Shown here piece by piece: positions 31,670-42,560 of a stretch of DNA of 64,000 nucleotides. The DNA is from Perca fluviatilis (Eukaryota > Chordata > Actinopteri > Perciformes > Percidae): assembly GCF_010015445.1 (NCBI RefSeq), contig NC_053127.1, positions 22,546,745 through 22,610,744 of the forward strand, in the 5' to 3' direction. A program made the translations under genes and the position numbers. How positions within the stretch are numbered: the stretch's first letter is position 1; every line of letters begins with the position of its first letter. The notes beneath the pieces were generated by a model, which saw only the letters and a program-made list of their open reading frames with translations, did no database searches and had not been told where the DNA came from.

Positions 31670-31750
<81 letters not shown>
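31670..31750. repeat. (CA)n microsatellite
   Basis: About 40 uninterrupted CA units. It generates spurious Thr-His and Cys-Val reading frames on both strands. Confidence 0.97.
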
Positions 31751-31755
<5 letters not shown>

Positions 31756-31879
31756 AAAAGCAGTAAAGGAATGGAAGATTGTCTTCGTGCAGTTGTATTC
31801 AGCTTACATCTGCGAGCTTTGAGTCTTAATCTAAACATATCATTCTTATGATTGTCATGCTTGCAGTCCCACAATGATA

Positions 31880-32375
31880 CAGATTTGGGTGGGGAGATAG
31901 GGAGCCACCTCCTTGTGCTCCATTTTGGTTGGTTGGGCAGTGTAATGAAGTGAGGGAAGGAGTGCTTGTACTGTGCTTGTACAGTCTATGGTTTTTTCCT
32001 GCAACTTGGCACCCTAAAGCGCCTCCCAGAGGGCAGAAGTTGGTACTCCTCATGTAAAACATGAGTAGTGTCCATGATGATTTTCCCCGCAAGTCCTCCA
32101 CGAGGGTACGCTTAGTGCAGCTGTTAAGGAAGGCATTTTCCACAGAGTGACCCACCAACTTGGAGCAGATCCCCAGAAGCCGTAGTACTGAAACAGACTG
32201 GACCTCCATAGACCTACTGCAGGACACTTTGAAAAGTGGAGCAGAAGAATAGGTTGAGGATTTCCTTACTGGCTCCAAATGACTCCTTAAGAAGCAGATC
32301 CTCTGTTGAACTTTATTGCAGATGAAATCCTGCAATGGGTCCAGGACAATGCGCTGTCTAAGTTCACCCCAGGTG
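31880..32375 (-). mobile_element. LINE ORF2 C-terminal fragment, L2/Maui-like, frameshifted
   Basis: On the minus strand, GVNLDSALSWT is followed after a frame change by NKVQQRICFLRSHLEPV, then LRLLGICSKLVG, TKRTLVEDLRG and finally YKHSTSTPSLTSL-type residues. This order (LGV.LD..L.W, QQR.FLRRL, a RLxKL-like block, a terminal arginine-rich part) is that of the region after the reverse-transcriptase core in fish L2/CR1-clade LINEs. Several frame changes show it is dead. Confidence 0.55.
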
Positions 32376-33564
32376 AATGAAAAATATGAATATGAACAAG
32401 TGTACTGTTTATTTCAAATATATTTTTACACAGTCATTTAATTTGGCTATCACAAGTTAATCCACGTGTTGAGTGCTTTATATCATCTGGACACCAGAGG
32501 GCAACAAGAGCTCTGACAAAATAAATTGTCACCTGTTCCTATCTATATATCACTCAAAAGCAGGTTATCTTAATAATTAATTGGGTAAATATCATAACAG
32601 ATTATTTTACAATGCATATACTGTGCCATTAAAAAGTAAATAAAATGGGAAAAAGCATGCTGAACATCCCGATTATTTACTTACACAGCTTTTTCTGTCT
32701 ACTTGCAAGCATGTCACAGTTACAAAATACTCTATTTGCATATGAACAATATTTTAAATTCATATATAATTCAGAACATAATCCCAAATGATAATCAGAA
32801 TATTCACATCTGAGCTGGTGTTGCACATGGAAACCAGAAGGCAAATGTGGCTCTTCACTGTTTGAAATAAAGGAACACTGTGTGAAGTTTATATGACAGC
32901 AACTGTTTACTATAGAGAATTGAATAACATCATATCCTGCTGTGCGTAATTTCATACAGATACAAATGTGAGGGATACACATGAAAATCAATAAAAATCA
33001 ACACATTTCAGAGTGTTGTTCCATAACCGGTATTATAAAATTATTCTGTTCTGGAAAAATGCAACAAGATAGAAACTTTATCTGCAAAATGCAGTAATGA
33101 TTGTTTTCATTGTTCCTGTTTATACAGCTATGCATACACTAAGGATAAAACAAATGGATTATAAATTATTTCCAGCTGTTTCAGTTATAACAGACAAGGT
33201 TATGCAGATGTTAAATACTTTATTTTTACGGAACCATTTTATTTTTTAGAAGTACATTACACTGAAATGTTTACTTCTGTCTGCTCAGAAATGTAATGGG
33301 TTCCATAAGTAGGCATTCAATCCAGTGGACCATGCTATGTTTTGAATGTTAGTGATGAACGTTCACTTTGATAAGTCTTCAGTTGAATGTTTTGTCTTTT
33401 GGAGTTCTGAGGAGAGGTCGGTCTCAACGAGGCGAGGATTTCACCAGGTTCAGTTGACATCATCAACCCCTGAATAACACATTGTTAGCTGAGGTATACA
33501 CTCTCATTAAGTCATTGTATCCACGTAATATTCGTTAATAAACTGTTTTCAAAAGATTTACAAT
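32376..33564. other. Intergenic DNA downstream of il13ra2
   Basis: About 1.2 kb of A+T-rich DNA without exon, RNA gene or clear repeat. It may partly belong to a longer il13ra2 3' UTR because alternative polyadenylation hexamers occur near 33220-33245. Confidence 0.45.
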
Positions 33565-34958
33565 ACAGCTCATAGTGCTTTCAACAGTACACTTTATTTT
33601 GAATAGGCCATTAAATGAAACAAAAAACATTGCAGATATCCAGTAGCTTGTTAAACATCTTATCAAAGTGAATCCCACATTGTGCCCTATTACAAAAAAC
33701 AACAAGCTGTCCTTCTTTACAGAAGTATTTGAAAAATAAATCGTTTTTTATTGTAGCAAGTGGACAGTAATTTCTTTCTACAACCCAGGAACACATGTCA
33801 AATATCACCTATTCAATTCTGAGGTGAAGTAGTACACAATACATAAAAAAATCTGATTAAACATTATACTCTGTGAAATGCAATCTTGCATTATCTTTCC
33901 ATAAAAGGCAGTATAACAGTATTAAAGGAGGTCAAGGTTCAAAACACTCACTGAGAAATAACTTTAAGTAACAGTAGTTGAACCATAGCTGAAATGATTG
34001 ACCCCATAAACACATAAACTATAGTAAGAGCTTGAAACAGTCCCAATGGATATGAGAACATGAAAGCTGCATGTGTTGATCTGCATTTGATCACCTGTTT
34101 GTGCTGTTTATAAAATCTTGATTACTCTGTTATTTCTTAGTTATTAGGAACAGACATGTAGGGTTAGGCATATAGATGTCTTGTAACATTACAGAGACTT
34201 TTTATGATCCATTTAGCTCTTAAAAAGTAATGACATCTGACCAACTCTTCCATTTAATACAATAAAAAGCCAAAAGGAGGGGAGAGTACATTTGGTAATA
34301 TTTAGTTTTACAGCTACGGACACATTGCAGTCATTTTGAGCTGAGCCAACTTGGCCACATGTTGAGTTATAATTTACTCTCTACAACTCTTGGCAAGCAG
34401 TCTTGGCATTACATAAAAGTACCTGACACTTAATTTCTTTCCTATTAACCCATTTAAAGAAAGAACACTCAGTTGCATTTTACATTCTGTAGATGATTAA
34501 AATCTTCATTGGCTTGAAGTGTGCAATAAAGACATAGCACAAAAGCATTTCAGACATATTATCCTTGTATACTGGATTTAGACAAAAATAAAATATTTGT
34601 TGTCTGGACTAATTGGCAAGAGTTGTGGCAAAAAGTAAACAATTTTACCAAAAAAAAGTATAAAACCAACCATAAAACCATCATTAAGAGTAATACTTAT
34701 GCCAAAACATTTTCAGTTAACATGACACTCAAGCATTTTCATAACAATGTAAATCAAAAAAAGCAAGTGCAATGCAGTATGTTGGATTACAGTAATATAA
34801 TACTGTTTGTAAATGTTACATGTTTTGGTAAATAACCCACCATAACCTTGAGCGTAATATGTCATGTCTTAAGCAATGTGTTAGCAGTGGTTGCAATCTA
34901 AGGCGATGACTTGTGGGATTTTCAAACAGAGACCCTGAAAAATTAGACAGGTGGAATG
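33565..34958 (-). other. il13ra2: il13ra2 3' UTR (probable)
   Basis: A+T-rich sequence after the stop codon. On the minus strand a canonical AATAAA occurs at about 33600-33594 (plus strand tttatt within acactttattttg), giving a UTR of about 1.4 kb. Further AATAAA-like sites exist to the left, so the end is an estimate. Confidence 0.5.
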
Positions 34959-35097
34959 CTACAACACAGGTGCTGTTTGAGAGCGATGAAGGTGCAGATT
35001 TTCTTGCCTTTTTAGGCCTCCGCAAATGTAAGTACTGAATTTCTGGCAAACAATGTGGCGAGCGTAGTCCGGCTTCTTCAGTTGTCTCGATCTCCTC
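34959..35097 (-). CDS. il13ra2: il13ra2 coding exon 9 (cytoplasmic tail and stop)
   Basis: 139 nt from cattgtag|GAGGAG to the TAG at 34961-34959. The tail is basic (RRSRQLKKPDYARHIVCQK, later LKRQENLHLH) and lacks a recognisable proline-rich Box 1. It is about 30 residues longer than the human tail. The reading phase is fixed by exon 8. Confidence 0.8.
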
Positions 35098-36783
35098 CTA
35101 CAATGGAAACACAGTTTGGAGTGAGCTCATCTTATTGTGTGTGTGTGTGTGTGTGTGTGTGTATACTATACTGTATATGTGTGTTTACTCACACTTTGAG
35201 CACTGCCCCCGCACACAGCGACAGCACCAGTATGGCGATGATGGCAACAGCGATATATACATAGACAGGTACCATGTCCCATTCTGGTTTCAGTGCCATT
35301 TCTTCCGCACACACAAACGAAGTAAGGTTTATTTAATGTTTATTTACTTATTCCTTCAACAACAAAAAAGCACCTATCTGAACCTTACAAAGACAAGTCC
35401 ACTAAAATCTACAACAATGTATTATGAACACAATGTTCAAACAAAGCAGAAGATCCATATTTGGACACATTTTTGTGTTTGTTGTGTATTCCAGCATTTT
35501 GTATCATACATTTTACTTAACATTTTAATTGAAAATTGAAATTTTACAAGGGACCTGAGAACAAATATATATTATATGATATTATATATTATTATTATTG
35601 ACATAATAACAGAAGGCATTCAAATAATAATAATATATTTCAAATATAACAATGTCATAGCCTATATATGCAATTTATGTTTTGCAATATCATAAAACAG
35701 CAATTATATGATGTGGACATCAAGGTCTTACAGCTGGGAATCCACAAAGTTAGTGTGACTCATGAGGACTTGTTGATTTAAACAAAAAAAAGTTGCTTCG
35801 CAGCTTAGTTTGTAACTCCTTTACCCACTGGGAACTCTTTGCATTAATGATTCAGGAGTGTGGGATTAAACATATCAAAAATGAACCTCTCAGAAATATA
35901 AATCCATGATTTCATAAAAACTGTGAATGTTTTGGGTTCATCCAGACAAAGACTGACTGAATCTTTTTCACATTAAGCCTTTTTTATCACACTCCGGTGT
36001 GAAATGTTTTTCAGGTCAAGAAAATGATTTTACTGCAGTGTTGTAGTGAATTGAAACATCATTACCTGGCTGGCATGTCGGACGACCCCATTCACTCCAA
36101 AAGCTCTTATCTGCACAATACTTATTCAACCTGGACCTAACCCTGACGCAGCTTCTCTTATTGTCGCAGATGGAGGGCAGAGTTAGGCTCATCTCTTTGG
36201 TTGAAATCAGCTGCTGTCAATAACAAAAATAAGTGGAGAAATTACTTGAATATAATAAAAGTTAGATTTAGAGAGATAACACACATAGCCCAATGCCTAA
36301 TCAGAATGTCCAAATCAGAGCTAAAAGGCTATTGACTATTGATGATCACAAACACAATGATCATGTTCCTCCATGTCAATTTAAACTTTAAACTTTAAAA
36401 AGAAGGGAAAAAATAGCAGGCTATATATGAGAATATATCAACATACACTGCAAAAATGCTTATAAATGTCTTCACTGTCTTCACCGTCTGAGTAATCACT
36501 TATCTGATAAAGGTTGTGTTGAGGTATATTAATTCTACTGTTCTGTTATGCATGTGTTGTGGTCTTTGCATGACAAGTAACAACAAGAATGTCTTTCATT
36601 GCTTTTGAATTTTGAATTATTTGAATCGTCTCCTGTTGCTTTTGGGTTGGGTCTGTCTTTTAAACTGGGAGTGTGAGTCATATTCTGATTCATCTGGCAA
36701 TCAAATATTCAGACTTGCCAAGATGTTCAAAATGTCAGCAGACTTTTGACTCCTTTAAAAGTCTCTTGTTATTAACACTGACA

Positions 36784-36814
<31 letters not shown>

Positions 36815-39800
36815 GTGTCTAATAATTGCACTAAGTACTTTGAAAAGTAAAGTAAAGTCATTTCAGCAGTGAAGGCATTAATCTCTATACAGAAATTCTG
36901 GGAACATTCTCGGATCTAGAAATTAAATGAGGATGTAAAATGTTGAATGAAAAAATGTATGCTTGTACTGACTCTCACAGCGGCCTTATCTGTTTCTGCA
37001 GGTGGCTCTGCAATGCTTTCACTCTTGCATTTGTTTGAGCCCATTCAAAACAAACCAAGGCTGTGGAAAGCTATACACCTTCTGCACTACAATATTTCTG
37101 GGTAAAATACTCTGGTAAGTGAGTGCCTTAGAGTTTGTTAACAGTAAACAAATTACATACAATATTAGAAAAACCATACCGAAGCAATTTTCCCATCAGG
37201 TCCCTCTTGATTGTGCTCCACCTCCCATTCTAGGCAGTGTCCAGGAAGACTCCCATCAGGACCTTCCCAGTGTAGTTCCAGCTGCGTGTCTGGACCTGTT
37301 TGCAGGTGCAGCTTCTCTGTGGTTTCAGGCTTCACTGTATAAACAACAACACTGATGATTGATGAATTGAATGATTATAGCTTGTGATAGGAAGCAAAGA
37401 GGAAAACAAAATCCAGATTTTGCTGACCTGAAACAGTATACCCTCACTGAGTTTGCATGTGATGATGGTACTACACAAGAAGGCAAACATGTACCGTGGT
37501 TTTGGATTTGCAGGGAGATGAATGTTGGTTTCAGGGGCCCTTCAGGAGAGGAACCATTAACACAAAAGTTGATATCAGTGAACTTAGGGAGAGACTTCTC
37601 TGTGAAGTTGCAGCCACCCCTGGCTCCGTTCAAAATCAGGTATTTCGGGCATTCCTCTGCCTGTTCCAGCTTCTTGTGCCTGGGGAATAAGACAGCCTGG
37701 ATAATATGTTGCATACATAGGTGCTATCAATTCATCCAAACAGTTTTGTTGGTGAGGTTTAAAGATGTGTGGCGTTTACCATCACCTCAATTCTTCAGGA
37801 GTCAATGGCCTTTGTTTTGTGGTACTCAGTAGCATTACAACTTGACATTAAAAATTATTAACAAAACTCTTTAAAAAAAAATTAACTATTATTTAGGATC
37901 ATCAACAATTCTCAGCATAATTGTAGACAACCTTGACACTGAAGTGGGTGTAAACAAGTCAGGGAATCACCAAAGTTATTCAGATCCATTCTCTGGGGAT
38001 CTTAAATATATCTGTTCCACATTTAGTGACAATCCATCCAAAGTTGTTGAGATATTTACTTTAAGACCCCATGGTGGCACTAGAAGAAAAAGCAGGGGAT
38101 CACCAAAGTTGGTAGGATAGAAGTGCTAAAGTGGCTAAAAATGCCTTTAATGGGCATATGACATACCAGAAATATAGATTTTGCTGTGAGTTGGCCAGCA
38201 TCTTTGGGCTTCTTCCCCAATTGCACTCCATGTACTTCATGTTATGGTACACACAGACAAAATCCTGAATGGCGGTACCCACAACACCTTGAGGTAGAAA
38301 GTGGAATAAAACCAATCAATGACAATTCATACAATTCCCAAGTATCTCTTTATGATGTTTTTTTTACCACCATCTATTAAGCCTTGAGGACTGACCTGTG
38401 CTGGGAGGTTTTTGGACCACTTCAATGTAGCTTGTGCTTTTAATCATAGTGCCGTTGGTGCAGGGTCCACTCAGCAAGGTGTACACTCTCACTCTAACAT
38501 CTTTCATCAGATCAAACTGGGCACTGTGTGTCCTCCTATCTGTCCTGATAGCCTGCCAAAACAGAAACAAACTACCCTGTTATTCAAAATTACAGCTTAC
38601 ATGTATGTTTACTGTGCTAAAACATTCAACCGAGTTGCCTTTAGACAGAAGGTTTGCTTCCCAGTCTTGAATTTCCATGAGGCATATTGTAACCTGATGC
38701 TGTGCTGTATTTTTTATTCAAAGCTAGTTATTGTTGTCAGTCAGCATCAGGTGATTACTCTAGAAGAGCATATCCTGAAGCATCATGCCAACAATAAATT
38801 TCTTTATTACATGTGACAACGAGACTGGGTTGTGCCACACCATCACAGATAATCATCGTCTTAGTCATAACATAGGGTTAGGGTTACACCGTCTCTTCTT
38901 GCTCATCAACCCTCTGCGGGCAGAAATGAAAACTGGGAATTTTATGGTTAATCCATTCTTGGTCAATCATCATGGTGCAATGACCAGAGGAGAAGAGAGC
39001 TATACCAGATGGATATAATGCTAAAAGGATGAACCTTACCAGAAAATTCTTAGAGAATGAACAAGCCTTTGGGCTGTGGGAAATTGAAGCCACATAAACC
39101 TGTTCTCACATTAAAACATGTTTAAAAGTAGCTCCTTACCTGAGGATATGACTACAGAACTAAATCAATCTGTAGCAGATTTCCACTCTAATGTAATGGT
39201 AGAGTACTTCATTTAAATAGTAAGTATTTAAGTAACTCCAAATATAATATAGGCCATATAAGCATAAACCTGGTACAGTTCCTACAGAACTGGTCTGAAA
39301 ATTATCTAAATCGAGGCTCAACACCGTAAAGTTCCATAATAGAAGAGATGCAGCAGATCATTTAACATTAAGTGGCAGGTTTCTGAAGTTTAAGGTTATT
39401 ATAATGTTTTTCAAGATATGAAAACCGATTTTCTTTCACACACATCCTTGTTTCACATAGATTTACATATTTAATCAGGATTGTATGAAGTTGAACAGCA
39501 GAGACTTAAACACGTAATTCTTAACTAGCTTGCTGCATTTTATGGTCCTTTAAAGGGCCTGTTTGTCTACCTAATCTGAACACAAAAGAATTATTCAGGG
39601 TTATACACACAATCCTTACATTATTATTTTTCTTCATTCAAATGACCAGTAAAAATGATCAGTTATCATATACATATTATTCACAATTCAAAAGGTACAG
39701 CTGTTAAATCTGTCTGAATCTCATACCATGTAGGTATGAAATGAATTGCCTCCATTAATTGTTATAATATAGCTTAATCACTTCTGACAGGAGGTTAGGC

Positions 39801-40870
39801 AAGTTAAGTGCTTATATGTAAGATTTGAATAAAATGGTGAGCACTTACAGTCCAGCTGTCCATATATGTGTTGAAGTACTCCAGCTGATACAGTTTTGGA
39901 CACTCTGTCATATTAATCAAGCTGGCAGGGGGGCTCCATGTAATCTCGAGATGTCCAAGATGGCCAGGGTCTACTATCACAAGGTCTTCAGGAGGATCCA
40001 CTGCAAGTAAAAAAAGAAAGATATGTATTTACAGTGTGTTGTGTCTCTCTATTGAAAAAACTTTTATTAGTAGGCGACTGTTACTGTTCATCTCCGTTTA
40101 AACGCCCACACTCTGGCAATGTTTCTGGAAACGTTTGAAAAAAGTCGCACCCATACTGACAACAACTCCCTGCCTCTGCAAAACTATTCATTTATTGTGC
40201 GCACACATTAGGCCTAAATGCATTTTATTTTATTTTGTCCGGTTTTCACGTTTTTCGGATTACCTCTTTTAAAAATAATAGGCTAGCCTATAAGGAGAAA
40301 CAAGTGGAGTTGCTTGCGACGTAAAATTAATATTTAATAATTACCAACCTGTAAGTCCATTGCAATGCATGCTCTCCCTCCAGGAAATTAAGAGCAGCAT
40401 CAGTGTCGCTTGATGAGTAAGCCAGGATTTACTGGCCATCAGTAGGCTATGTTCACGCTTGTTAGGTTATAACCAAGTCTGAAAAAATAAATGCAGATCA
40501 AAGAAATTGTAAAAACGGCAAAACAGAATAAAAATGGGTAGAAATTCACTGAGTGAGCTCACTATACATTCTACTATCTAATTTATTTAACATAATAATA
40601 ATAATTGTTCCCTAAAAGGTATGAAAACGAAATAAAACCATTACATAAAGGCTAGCTCTCAGATCAACATTTTCTGAATTACTTTCCCCTGTGATACAAA
40701 ACCAAAATAATGTAAAATAATATTAAATGCATTATTACTAAAAACGAAAGCTGTCAGACTAAGAGACGAACTTACGTGAATGAGACGGAGCGTTCCTCTC
40801 TGAGGCAGTTTCAGGGAGAGTTTACAGGGGTGTGGGTGTGTGCTACTCAAGCCTAAAAGTCGTATACAAT
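34959..40870 (-). CDS. il13ra2: il13ra2, interleukin-13 receptor alpha-2 chain (nine coding exons, complete)
   Basis: Type I cytokine receptor binding IL-13; in mammals it acts mainly as a decoy limiting IL-4/IL-13 signalling. Coding exons 40439-40349, 40000-39849, 38552-38396, 38287-38167, 37679-37495, 37334-37180, 36213-36066, 35283-35193 and 35097-34959 join in consistent phases to 412 aa. A signal peptide (LMLLLIS core) is followed by VDPPEDLVIVDPGHLGHL, close to human VNPPQDFEIVDPGYLGYL. Three fibronectin-like domains follow, with the cytokine-receptor cysteine pattern (FVCVYHNMKYMECNW) and SPEGPLKP after NFCVNGSS. A WSxWS-type box FWSEWG is at residues 325-330. The TM is about 342-364 and a tail of about 47 residues ends at TAG. 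Human IL13RA2 is 380 aa with a 17-residue tail. Four or more N-glycosylation sequons are visible. Confidence 0.92.
35135..35164. repeat. (GT)n microsatellite in il13ra2 last intron
   Basis: About 14 GT units in the 95-bp intron between coding exons 8 and 9, close to both splice sites. Confidence 0.93.
35193..35283 (-). CDS. il13ra2: il13ra2 coding exon 8 (transmembrane segment)
   Basis: 91 nt from gaaaccag|AATGGG to CAAAGT|gtgagt. Encodes EWDMVPVYVYIAVAIIAILV and LSLCAGAVLK: one hydrophobic span of about 23 residues directly after the last FN3 domain. A (GT)n microsatellite on the plus strand follows within the intron. Confidence 0.93.
35284..36065. other. il13ra2 intron 7
   Basis: 780 bp of A+T-rich DNA, including TTATTA/ATAATA low-complexity stretches near 35560-35640. 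No exon is visible. Confidence 0.6.
36066..36213 (-). CDS. il13ra2: il13ra2 coding exon 7 (D3 end, WSxWS-type box)
   Basis: 148 nt. The acceptor is a tandem NAGNAG (gacagcag), so the exon may start at 36213 or 36210, adding or omitting one Gln. It encodes CVRVRSRLNKYCADKSFWSEW followed by GRPTC. The canonical WSxWS box reads WSEWG. The donor is CAGCCAG|gtaatg. Confidence 0.92.
36214..37179. other. il13ra2 intron 6 with (TAA)n
   Basis: 965 bp without exon. A TAA triplet run of about nine units lies at 36786-36815. Confidence 0.7.
37180..37334 (-). CDS. il13ra2: il13ra2 coding exon 6 (D3 start)
   Basis: 155 nt from gtttatacag|TGAAGCC to GCTTCG|gtatgg. Encodes VKPETTEKLHLQTG, LELHWEGPDGSLPGHCLEWE; human has LKWSIPLGPIPARCFDYEIE at this place. 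Confidence 0.9.
37495..37679 (-). CDS. il13ra2: il13ra2 coding exon 5 (D2 end)
   Basis: 185 nt; acceptor attccccag|GCACAAG and donor AACCACG|gtacat. An alternative acceptor 17 nt upstream (attatccag) would break the phase. NFCVNGSSPEGPLKP matches human YICVNGSSENKPI. Confidence 0.9.
37945..38116. repeat. Teleost dispersed repeat in il13ra2 intron 4
   Basis: The phrases ggaatcaccaaagttattca, acaatccatccaaagttgtt, catggtggcactagaagaaa and ggggatcaccaaagttggta occur in this order in a very common fish repeat. Family name and boundaries are uncertain. Confidence 0.5.
38167..38287 (-). CDS. il13ra2: il13ra2 coding exon 4 (D2 start)
   Basis: 121 nt, from acctcaag|GTGTTG to TTTCTG|gtatgt. It carries the hallmark DFVCVYHNMKYMECNWGRSP of the cytokine-binding module; human has DMDCVYYNWQYLLCSWKPG. 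The final Trp codon is split with the next exon. Confidence 0.92.
38396..38552 (-). CDS. il13ra2: il13ra2 coding exon 3 (D1 domain, second half)
   Basis: 157 nt, from ttggcag|GCTATC to AGCACAG|gtcagt. VYTLLSGPCTNGTMIKST corresponds to human IHTLLPWQCTNGSEVQSS; the Trp and Ala that follow in human are replaced here. Confidence 0.9.
38553..39848. other. il13ra2 intron 2
   Basis: 1.3 kb of A+T-rich DNA between coding exons 2 and 3. No exon, repeat boundary or RNA gene was recognised. Confidence 0.6.
39849..40000 (-). CDS. il13ra2: il13ra2 coding exon 2 (D1 domain, first half)
   Basis: 152 nt; acceptor acttgcag|TGGATCC and donor AGCTGGACT|gtaagt. It encodes DPPEDLVIVDPGHLGHLEI then TWSPPASLINMTEC, with a sequon at NMT and the conserved W of the first Ig/FN3 domain. 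Confidence 0.93.
40349..40478 (-). CDS. il13ra2: il13ra2 exon with start codon and signal peptide
   Basis: The acceptor attttttcag|ACTTGG is at 40478, the ATG at 40439-40437 and the donor CTTACAG|gttggt at 40349. It encodes MASKSWLTHQATLMLLLISW and a short segment to GLT, with one base of the next codon. The A-T-LMLLLISW core makes a plausible cleavable signal sequence. Confidence 0.85.
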
Positions 40871-40880
40871 GTTTTTGTCT
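40777..40880 (-). other. il13ra2: Putative il13ra2 5' non-coding exon
   Basis: The minus strand shows a good donor CATTCAC|gtaagt at 40777, about 300 nt upstream of the start-codon exon's acceptor. The first-exon start is not visible; 40880 is an estimate. Confidence 0.45.
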
Positions 40881-40936
40881 GCAGTGCAAGTGCTGAGGAA
40901 GCGGAAGACAAAAAGGTGGGAACGAGATAAAGATTA

Positions 40937-42083
40937 CAGGGCTCCAGACTAACTTTTTTCACTAGGAGCACAGTGGCCCCCAACTGAAAATTTTAGGGGC
41001 GCAACCACAAAATTTAGGGGCACACAGCGTAAATCAACATGCTAACCAAATATTCACATTTATACTAATTTCCACTGTATTAGTAATAAACACTTTGATA
41101 ATAGATGCAGAAATTACAATGTGCTGTTTCAAATTTAGTTTCACATTTTATTTTGGGGCGGCTGTGGCTCAGTGGTCGCCTGCCAATCGGGAGATTTGTG
41201 GTAGCGCTATATAAAAACAGTCCATTTACATTTTGCACTTTTGCAACATAGAAGGTAAACCGACAGCACCATCGCTGTCATGACAGTACAAATATTTAAA
41301 AAATATACCAGCTCTAGTCTCCAGTCTACAATTACAATGAATTCAACTTAAAATTAAACATGCATTGTTTAGGCTACTAAACTAAAATAAAAATAAACCC
41401 CTCCCTCTCTCCTCCCAAACCTGCCCTACAACCTTGAATTGAATAATTATTAATTTGTTACTCACTGTAACTTTTACGCTTGTATTTATATTATTCTTTT
41501 TTAGCCTGTTTTATTTTCATCATGTTTTTAATTGCTCTTTAATGTTTCATGTAAAGCACTTTAAATTGCCTTGTGCCTGAAAGGTGCTGTAGAACTCAAG
41601 CTGCCTTCAGCCTGTCAGTCAGTCCCCAGGGCAGTAAACCAACGTTGTGCCTGCTTGACTCACAGGAAGTGTAACGTCAACAGCCCCGCGACCGCTTTCG
41701 CCTCGATATTAATATAATATCGCAGCAAATGCTGTTTGTGTGAAGTTATGAAAAAATATAACCACACTTGTAACGACTTCATCGGCTTCATTTCCGTGAC
41801 TAACTGTAACTTCAACAAAACTGCAGAGCCGAGGAGTCTGCTCCGTCCGCACCTCTGTGCGTGTGTGTATGCGCGCGCGCCGGAGCTCCGCTCTCTGTCA
41901 CTATGCAGATATTACAGATAAACTTTGTGCTTACACGCTCTCAGGTACCGAAATTTCCACGTTTAAGTGTAAAAAGGGGGCAAATTTACTGGTTGCACAT
42001 GTGCGACTGGATGTAAAATTTAGTCGCACATTCTAAAATTTTGGTTGCAAAATGCGACCATTTGGTCGCAGTCTGGAGCCCTG
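40937..42083. mobile_element. hAT-like non-autonomous element upstream of il13ra2
   Basis: The left end CAGGGCTCCAGACTAACTTT is mirrored by the right end GCAGTCTGGAGCCCTG (13-bp perfect terminal inverted repeat). Subterminal phrases match in sense: gcgcaaccacaaaatttagg at left and ggtcgcagtc/gcacattctaaaattttgg at right. The flanks share gatta but do not form a clean 8-bp duplication. A SINE-like fragment (ggcggctgtggctcagtgg) is nested near 41155-41232. No transposase is encoded. Confidence 0.65.
41155..41232 (+). mobile_element. Short tRNA-type SINE fragment
   Basis: ggcggctgtggctcagtggt resembles a tRNA box A region and agcgctatataaaaacagtc resembles the tail of the same fish SINE family; the middle is deleted. 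It is nested in the hAT-like element. Confidence 0.5.
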
Positions 42084-42239
42084 GATTACCACCACTTCTT
42101 TCATCTGGCCACATGAATGGCTCTTTGTAACCTAGTGGGTGGCATTCAAAATCATGAAAAAATATTTTCCTCTCTAAAATTTTGAAATTAGAAACCTTAA
42201 AGTCTTTTGTGTATTAATTGTGTAAATAACACGTATCTG

Positions 42240-42560
42240 ACACTACATGTGCAGCGGTCAGTTAGTCTCGCATTGCCAGACCTATCTCCACAGCGCTGTG
42301 TCAGCACTGGACAGAAGAGCTGGGCAGCAGAGAGGGCAGAGAGAGGAGGGGGAAGATCACATGATGACACAGAATTGTTTTAGGCTACAATGTCAGTATT
42401 TAAAACAACGAGAAGAACTCCCACAGAAGAGTGCTCTTTCTAGGCACACCTCTCAGGCAACGTTCGATGTAACCAAAAACTTTCCATGGGAACCAAAACC
42501 TGACCAAAACCTTAACCTTTGGGGAACGTTCCCAGAACGTTCTGGGAACCATAACTACAA
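42240..42560. repeat. Dispersed repeat fragments with palindromic AACGTTCC motifs
   Basis: gtctcgcattgccagaccta at 42268 and the palindromic ggggaacgttcccagaacgt near 42520-42545 resemble ends and cores of common fish MITEs. Borders were not resolved. Confidence 0.4.

Noticed and set aside
36120..36140. An apparent frameshift or stop in il13ra2 exon 7
   Set aside because: It came from a misreading of GTTAGGTCCAGG; rereading the complement base by base gives an open frame CVRVRSRLNKYC and exact exon length.
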